Below are positions 59,880-64,000 of a stretch of DNA of 64,000 nucleotides, piece by piece. This DNA comes from Gordonia shandongensis DSM 45094. GTDB taxonomy: Bacteria; Actinomycetota; Actinomycetes; Mycobacteriales; Mycobacteriaceae. The first letter of the stretch is position 1. The number at the start of each line of letters is the position of its first letter. The notes under the pieces are model-generated. The model did no database searches, was not told the origin of the DNA, and saw nothing but the letters and a program-made list of their open reading frames with translations. Location of the stretch: positions 105,076 through 169,075 of the forward strand of contig NZ_AUHE01000005.1 of NCBI RefSeq assembly GCF_000423025.1, written 5' to 3'. Made by a program: the position numbers and the translations under genes.

Positions 59880-60117
59880 GGTGAGTCCTTCCGTCACTGG
59901 GTCTGTCCATCACTGGTTCCGGGTCTCGGGCGCCGCGATCCGGAACCGAGGTCCGGAATTGAGGTCTCGGGGTCGGCACCTCCCTGCGAGACACGTGTCG
60001 TCGCTGGTAACGGCCGATTTCTTCGCCGAAGCGAGCCGATGGGGTAAACATATCCAGCGGGCGTTTTCCCCGTAATGGGGAGATCTCCCCCTTCGGACGA
60101 CGAATGAGCGGGGCGAC

Positions 60118-60819
60118 GTGTCGGAAAACCAGGGCGAGCTGTCGTCACTCACCGTCGACGACCGGGCCGGCACCACGTGGGAACTGACGCCCCACGAGTC
60201 GTTCACCATCGGCCGCGAGGGCGATCTCGCGTTCCCCGACAACCCCTACCTGCATCGTCGGCTGCTGCTCCTGACATTCCACGCCGGCTTCTGGTGGGTC
60301 GCCAACGTCGGCCGCTACATTCCCGTCAAGATCATCGACCTCGGCAGCGGGGCGCAGACGGTCCTCCGGTCGGGGTCGTCGAGCGTGCTCGCGGCCGACG
60401 CGCTCGCCGTCTTCGACGCGGGGCCGACGACATACGAGGTGGGTGTTCGGGTGACCGCGGCGCCCACGTTGCCGCGACCGTCGCCCACCGCCGTGCACGG
60501 GCGGACCCTCGGGCACGCCGCGGTGACTCCCGATCAGTTCCGGCTGCTGGTGGCGATGGCCGAACCGCTGCTCCGCCACCCCGGGACCGGGCTCGACCGG
60601 ATGCCGACGATCCCGGCGGTGGCCGAACGGCTCGGGTGGTCGGTCACGAAGGCCAACCGGCACCTCGACCGGCTGTGCGAACGCCTCGCCGACGGCGGCG
60701 TCTCCGGTCTGGTGAGCGACGGTCGCACGACAGCCGTCAACCGGCGGATGCGACTGCTCGAGTACGCCCTCGACAGTCGCCTGGTGACTCGCGAGGCCCT
60801 CTCGGTCCTCGACGAGTGA
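60118..60819 (+). CDS. FHA-like domain protein with C-terminal winged helix
   Basis: 233 residues. The first 105 fit the FHA fold (FTIGREGDLAFPDNPYLHRR and GFWWVANVG), but the usual Ser of the phosphothreonine-binding SxxH motif is replaced (PYLHRR). The C-terminal 100 residues form a winged helix (TIPAVAERLGWSVTKANRHL then DRLCERLADGGVSGL). GTG 60118. It is next to a Ser/Thr kinase on the other strand, convergent, so a phospho-signalled DNA-binding role is plausible but unproven. Confidence 0.75.
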   Translation: MSENQGELSSLTVDDRAGTTWELTPHESFTIGREGDLAFPDNPYLHRRLLLLTFHAGFWWVANVGRYIPVKIIDLGSGAQTVLRSGSSSVLAADALAVFDAGPTTYEVGVRVTAAPTLPRPSPTAVHGRTLGHAAVTPDQFRLLVAMAEPLLRHPGTGLDRMPTIPAVAERLGWSVTKANRHLDRLCERLADGGVSGLVSDGRTTAVNRRMRLLEYALDSRLVTREALSVLDE

Positions 60820-60840
60820 CGACCGCTCCCGACGGATGGA

Positions 60841-62361
60841 TCAGCAGAGTTCGGTGCCGACCGGCGTCGTGTCGTCCAATCGGCGGGTGTAGGCGCCCTC
60901 CGGTCCTCGAGCCTTCGCGGCGCAGGTGTCGGCCAGCGAGGTCCCCGCATAGTAGACGGCGTAGATGGGATTTCCGTCCGCGGACTGTTTGAGCGATGCG
61001 CACGACTGATCGGTCCGCAGATACTGCGATCCGGGGTACCGGGCGAGCATCGCGGCCACCTCGGCGGCGTAGTCGCCCGGCTTGGTCGCGCCGGCGACGA
61101 CCGTGATGGTGGTTCCGTCGCACGCCGGCGTGCTGATCGGGGTCGGCAGCCCGAGATCGCCGGTCGCGCGCCGCGGTCGGGACGTGTCGTCGGCACCGGC
61201 CGACGAGGGTTCCGCCGCGGCCTGCGACGACGCGTCCCTGGTCTCGGTGACGGTGACCGGCGCGGGGTTCGCGCTGCTGGTGACGGCCGCCGTGCCGGCT
61301 TCGCCGTCGTCGCTCAGCGCGAACCAGCCGGCCGCTCCGGCGGCCACGACGACCAGGGCGGCCACGCCGCCGGCGATCACCGCGGTCCGCGCCCCCCGGG
61401 ACCCTCCGGTCTGCTGCTGCGGCGACGCCTGCTGTGGCGACTCCTGCTGCGGCGGCCATCCTCCCGGCGGGTACGACGCGTGGTCGGCGACCGCGGTCGG
61501 CGTCGGCGCCACCATCGTCGGGGTGTGGGCGACCGCGGGCTGAGAGGGACGGCGGCCGTCGAGCACATCGCGAGCGGCCGTCGCCAGCGCTCCCGCCGAC
61601 GGCGGGCGGTCGGCCGGATTCTTCGCCATCCCCGCGGCGATCACCGCGTCGAGGACGGTGCCGCTGGCCGGGACCGGGCTGCTCAGGTGTCCGGCGATCA
61701 TCTGCTCGATGCTCGACGACCCGAACGGCTGCCGCCCGGTGAGACATTCGTACAGCACGCACGCCAGTGCGTAGACGTCGCTGGCGGGCCCCGGCGGCAC
61801 GTCGCCGCCGAACCGTTCGGGCGCCATGTACGCGAACGAGCCGATGGCCGTGCCGGTCGCGGTCAGGCGCGTCTGCCCGGCGGCCTGGGCCAGCCCGAAG
61901 TCGGCGAGATACGCGAAGTCGCGCGGCGCCAACAGGACGTTCTCGGGTTTCACATCGCGATGCAGGAGACCGGAGGCGTGCGCGGTGTCGAGGGCGGCCG
62001 CGATCTGTTCGACGATCGCCACCGCCCGATCGGGCGCCAGGGGTCCCTGGCCGATGACCGACCGCAGGTCGCGGCCCCGCACGATCCGCATGTCGAGGAA
62101 CAGCTGTCCGTCGATGTCACCGAAGTCGTGGATCGGGATGATGTGCGGGTCGTTGAGCCGCGCCACCGTCTGCGATTCGCGGAGGAACCGGGCGCGGAAG
62201 TCATCGTCGCCGGAGAGGTTCGTCGGCAGCAGTTTCAGCGCGACGGTCCGGTCCTTCTCGGTGTCGACGGCCTCGTAGACCTCGCCCATTCCGCCGCGGC
62301 CGAGGAGCGCGACGAGGCGATACCGGCCGACGGAGGTGCCGGATCGGTCGGGGCTGGCCAT
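60841..62361 (-). CDS. PknF-like Ser/Thr protein kinase with outer sensor domain
   Basis: 506 residues. The kinase has a P-loop LLGRGGMGEVYEAV (19-32), catalytic Lys43, HRDVKPENV, DFG (ADFGLAQAAG) and a complete C-lobe. A Pro/Gln-rich linker (about 285-325) leads to a helix near 330-352. The outer part (about 400-506) holds cysteines (STPACDGTTITVVAG, DQSCASLKQ, DTCAAKA) and looks like a small disulphide-bonded sensor. ATG 62361 has GGAG upstream. It lies beside the FHA-wHTH gene. Confidence 0.9.
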   Translation of the reverse strand: MASPDRSGTSVGRYRLVALLGRGGMGEVYEAVDTEKDRTVALKLLPTNLSGDDDFRARFLRESQTVARLNDPHIIPIHDFGDIDGQLFLDMRIVRGRDLRSVIGQGPLAPDRAVAIVEQIAAALDTAHASGLLHRDVKPENVLLAPRDFAYLADFGLAQAAGQTRLTATGTAIGSFAYMAPERFGGDVPPGPASDVYALACVLYECLTGRQPFGSSSIEQMIAGHLSSPVPASGTVLDAVIAAGMAKNPADRPPSAGALATAARDVLDGRRPSQPAVAHTPTMVAPTPTAVADHASYPPGGWPPQQESPQQASPQQQTGGSRGARTAVIAGGVAALVVVAAGAAGWFALSDDGEAGTAAVTSSANPAPVTVTETRDASSQAAAEPSSAGADDTSRPRRATGDLGLPTPISTPACDGTTITVVAGATKPGDYAAEVAAMLARYPGSQYLRTDQSCASLKQSADGNPIYAVYYAGTSLADTCAAKARGPEGAYTRRLDDTTPVGTELC

Positions 62362-62418
62362 GCGTACTCCATTCCTGCGCGGACGGTCTGCTCGTCGCGC
62401 GGTGCGCAACGGGTCGTG

Positions 62419-62466
62419 GCTGAGCATAGGCGACGCTGAGCATAGGCGACGCTGAGCATGGGCGAC
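62419..62466. repeat. Three tandem 16-bp repeats upstream of the kinase
   Basis: Three copies of GCTGAGCATAGGCGAC (62419-62434, 62435-62450, 62451-62466); the third has one change (CATGGG). They lie 58-105 bp before the kinase start, so they may hold promoter or regulator sites, or be a simple slippage repeat. Confidence 0.6.
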
Positions 62467-62600
62467 GCCGGCGCGACCGCGGCCGCTCAGGAGTCACCGG
62501 CCGTACCGGCCCGGTGCAGTCGAGTCCGGTCGGGGTCGGGGTGCCGTCGTCTCGGGGGGTGATCTGTCTCGGGAGTGGTCCGGCTCGGGGGTGGTCCGGC

Positions 62601-63347
62601 TCAGGGGTGATCGCGGCCGAGGAACTGTGCGAGGCCGTCCAGCGTCCGTTCCAGGCCGAATTCGAACCACGCATCCAGGTCGGGGGGACCCGTGAGTTCG
62701 GTTGTGAGCTGTGCCAGGGTGTCGGCGCCGATCGAGGTCAGCGCCTCGTGTCCGGCGGGACCGATGCCGTCGAGTCCGGCGGCGACATCGTCGTCCGCTT
62801 CGTCGCTGATCGCGACCATCGCCGCGCCCTGGACGAAGGCGCTGACGGTCATCACCATCCAGAGTTTGTGCGAGGCACTCAGGGGCAGGTCGTTCACCGA
62901 GCTCAGCGACCAGTCGACCTCGGCGGTCGTGCCCGGGCCCATCGGCAGCTTGGTGCTCGCCATCACCCCGAGCAGCCAGGGATGGTCCCGGTAGCGGGTC
63001 CACTCCTGTCGGGCCGTGAAGGCCAAGCGGCTGCGCCAGTCCTCGAACTCCGCCGCGGGCGGGTAGACGGTCTGTGCCACCACGGCGTCCGCCATCAGAT
63101 CGACGAGCTCGCCTTTTCCGGGTACGTAGCGGTAGAGCGTCATCACCCCGCTGCCGAGTTCACGCGCCAGCCGGTTCATGGACAGCGCGGACAATCCTTC
63201 GGCGTCGGCGATCCCGATGCCCGCCCGAATGATGTCGGCGAGGTCGAGTCCGGGTCTGGGTCCGCGGGAGCCGCGTTGCCGTCCGGTCCACAGCAGGTCA
63301 TGGCGCTGTCGAGCCCGTTCGCTTCTGTCGTCGTGATTGTCGGGCAT
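62601..63347 (-). CDS. TetR/AcrR-family regulator with TetR-class C-terminal domain
   Basis: 248 residues. The basic N-terminus is followed by helix-turn-helix (AGIGIADAEGLSALSMNRLA then SGVMTLYRYVPGKGELVDLM) and a C-terminal domain with DHPWLLGVMAS, the pattern of TetR_C regulators. ATG 63347. It is divergent from the DUF418 gene, 110 bp apart, and probably controlled it. The gap has GGAATTGCGTTCC, a short imperfect palindrome. Confidence 0.9.
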   Translation of the reverse strand: MPDNHDDRSERARQRHDLLWTGRQRGSRGPRPGLDLADIIRAGIGIADAEGLSALSMNRLARELGSGVMTLYRYVPGKGELVDLMADAVVAQTVYPPAAEFEDWRSRLAFTARQEWTRYRDHPWLLGVMASTKLPMGPGTTAEVDWSLSSVNDLPLSASHKLWMVMTVSAFVQGAAMVAISDEADDDVAAGLDGIGPAGHEALTSIGADTLAQLTTELTGPPDLDAWFEFGLERTLDGLAQFLGRDHP

Positions 63348-63457
63348 TCCCCGTCACCTTTTCTGCGTGTACCGTACTCAGTAGGAATTGCGTTCCACGT
63401 ACGCAGTTCCGTGCGGGCGATCCCGCCTGCCGTCCCACCGCCAATCCTAGGAAGCAC

Positions 63458-63680
63458 GTGTCCCGATCACTCGCCCCCGACCGTTTCCGGATCGACGACC
63501 TCGATGCGATCCGCGGCTTCGCTCTTCTCGGGATCTTCATCGTCAACATCACCTTCATGGCGTCCGGATACCCCGGGAACCTGGCGGTCGACCCCGCCTT
63601 CACCTCGTTCCTCGACGATCTGGTGCGCTGGCTCTCCTTGGTGTTCGTCGACATGAAGTTCTACGTCCTGTTCTCGTTGG
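63458..63680 (+). pseudogene. DUF418-family membrane protein, cut short by an IS30 element
   Basis: The first 74 codons match DUF418 proteins (RIDDLDAIRGFALLGIFIVN, then a helix, then VDMKFYVLFSL). The family normally continues LFG and some 300 residues more with several membrane helices. Here the frame runs at 63680 into IS sequence and stops at 63940 after an unrelated tail. GTG 63458 is the start. The full protein cannot be made from this copy unless the rest continues beyond the element. Confidence 0.8.
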
Positions 63681-64000
63681 CGGATTCAAGCGGTCAGTGC
63701 AACGAGTCCTGTGAGATGAGGCAGTCACTGATCACAGGAGGATCCGGATGCAGGGCAAGCACGGTCATCTCAGTCGGGAGCAGAAGCAGCTGGCACTCAG
63801 GCTGCATGCGAGGGGTTGGCGGCTGGTCGACATCGCCAAGGAGATCGGCTGCAGCGCGCCGATGGTCGGGATCATGGCCCGCACCGGCAGGCACGCCGAC
63901 GCCAAGCCGTTCGGCTGGGAGCCACGCCAGGGCTGCCTGACGATTGACGAGCGCGAGCAGATCCTGGTGGGGATCAATCGTGGCGACACCTTCACCGCGA
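63681..64000 (+). mobile_element. IS30-family insertion sequence, left part
   Basis: It begins at or near the break in the DUF418 frame (GATTCAAGCGGTCAGTGCAA follows it, likely the terminal inverted repeat) and runs past the window end. The transposase start is 67 bp inside. The right end and target duplication lie outside the window. Confidence 0.72.
63748..64000 (+). CDS. IS30-family transposase, N-terminal part (runs off the window)
   Basis: 84 codons from ATG 63748 (AGGAGGATCCGG upstream). A first helix-turn-helix (LALRLHARGWRLVDIAKEIG) is followed by LTIDEREQILVGINRGDTF, the second HTH that is typical of IS30 transposases. The catalytic DDE part lies beyond 64000. The frame is open to the edge, so the element could be active. 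Confidence 0.78.
   Translation, partial: MQGKHGHLSREQKQLALRLHARGWRLVDIAKEIGCSAPMVGIMARTGRHADAKPFGWEPRQGCLTIDEREQILVGINRGDTFTA

Overview
The window is a high-GC actinobacterial chromosome segment. A mycothiol-dependent formaldehyde dehydrogenase, an MspA-type porin, a LysX-like lysylphosphatidylglycerol synthase start, a cutinase, DUF5642 lipoproteins and a PknF-like kinase together point to a mycolic-acid-bearing member of the Mycobacteriales. Gordonia or a close relative fits best; this is inferred from gene content and was not checked against a database. No rRNA, tRNA or CRISPR array was seen.

Layout. 1-8.7 kb: start of lysX, an S4 RNA-binding protein, a DUF6777-type membrane protein and the glutamate synthase operon gltB-gltD. 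8.9-14.1 kb: HSL-type esterase, catalase, and a DUF2207-LemA membrane pair. 14.1-19.2 kb: a tightly coupled set running mscR, metallo-hydrolase, acyltransferase, SRPBCC protein, plus a histone-H1-like protein and a SIS-domain protein. 19.5-27 kb: a second DUF6777 protein, a DUF2812 protein, a YbjN/TY-Chap-like protein, a 1259-residue HTH-nSTAND-WD40 protein, and an MspA-type porin with a strong terminator. 27.3-28.6 kb: gdhA.

28.7-29.6 kb is a scar: an IS3 remnant with an internal deletion abuts a RelE-type toxin that also has an internal deletion, next to an intact Phd-type antitoxin. 29.8-33.5 kb is an array of four paralogous DUF5642 lipoproteins with a small secreted protein between the third and fourth. 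33.6-37.4 kb is a cobalamin-riboswitch operon (substrate-binding protein, permease, ATPase, and a CbiX-like/[2Fe-2S] fusion). 37.4-42.5 kb is an amide-use locus: MarR regulator, cytoplasmic AmiC-like receptor, ion-transporter-family permease, AmiS channel, amidase and a small GatC/AtzG-like partner, with a 30-bp palindrome upstream. 42.6-45.8 kb: thioesterase and a TetR-MFS efflux pair behind a 28-bp perfect palindrome. 45.8-48.5 kb: a secreted lipase-fold protein with alanine at the expected nucleophile, coupled to an unknown secreted partner. 48.8-53.8 kb: CaiB-type CoA-transferase, enoyl-CoA hydratase, a fusion of old-yellow-enzyme and deazaflavin-reductase domains, and a divergent TetR.

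53.9-57.5 kb: a CcdA-DsbA redox pair divergent from a BlaI-M56 protease pair, with two palindromic operators between. 57.9-62.4 kb is a cell-envelope and signalling cluster: lytic transglycosylase, a J-like/cutinase fusion, an FHA-wHTH protein and a PknF-like Ser/Thr kinase. 62.6-64 kb: a TetR regulator divergent from a DUF418 membrane protein that is cut after about 74 residues by an IS30-family element running off the window.

The most unusual items are the HTH-nSTAND-WD40 protein, the envelope/kinase cluster with the J-like/cutinase fusion, the coupled nucleophile-less lipase pair, the DUF5642 array with hairpins over the stop codons, the reductase fusion, and three near-perfect operators.
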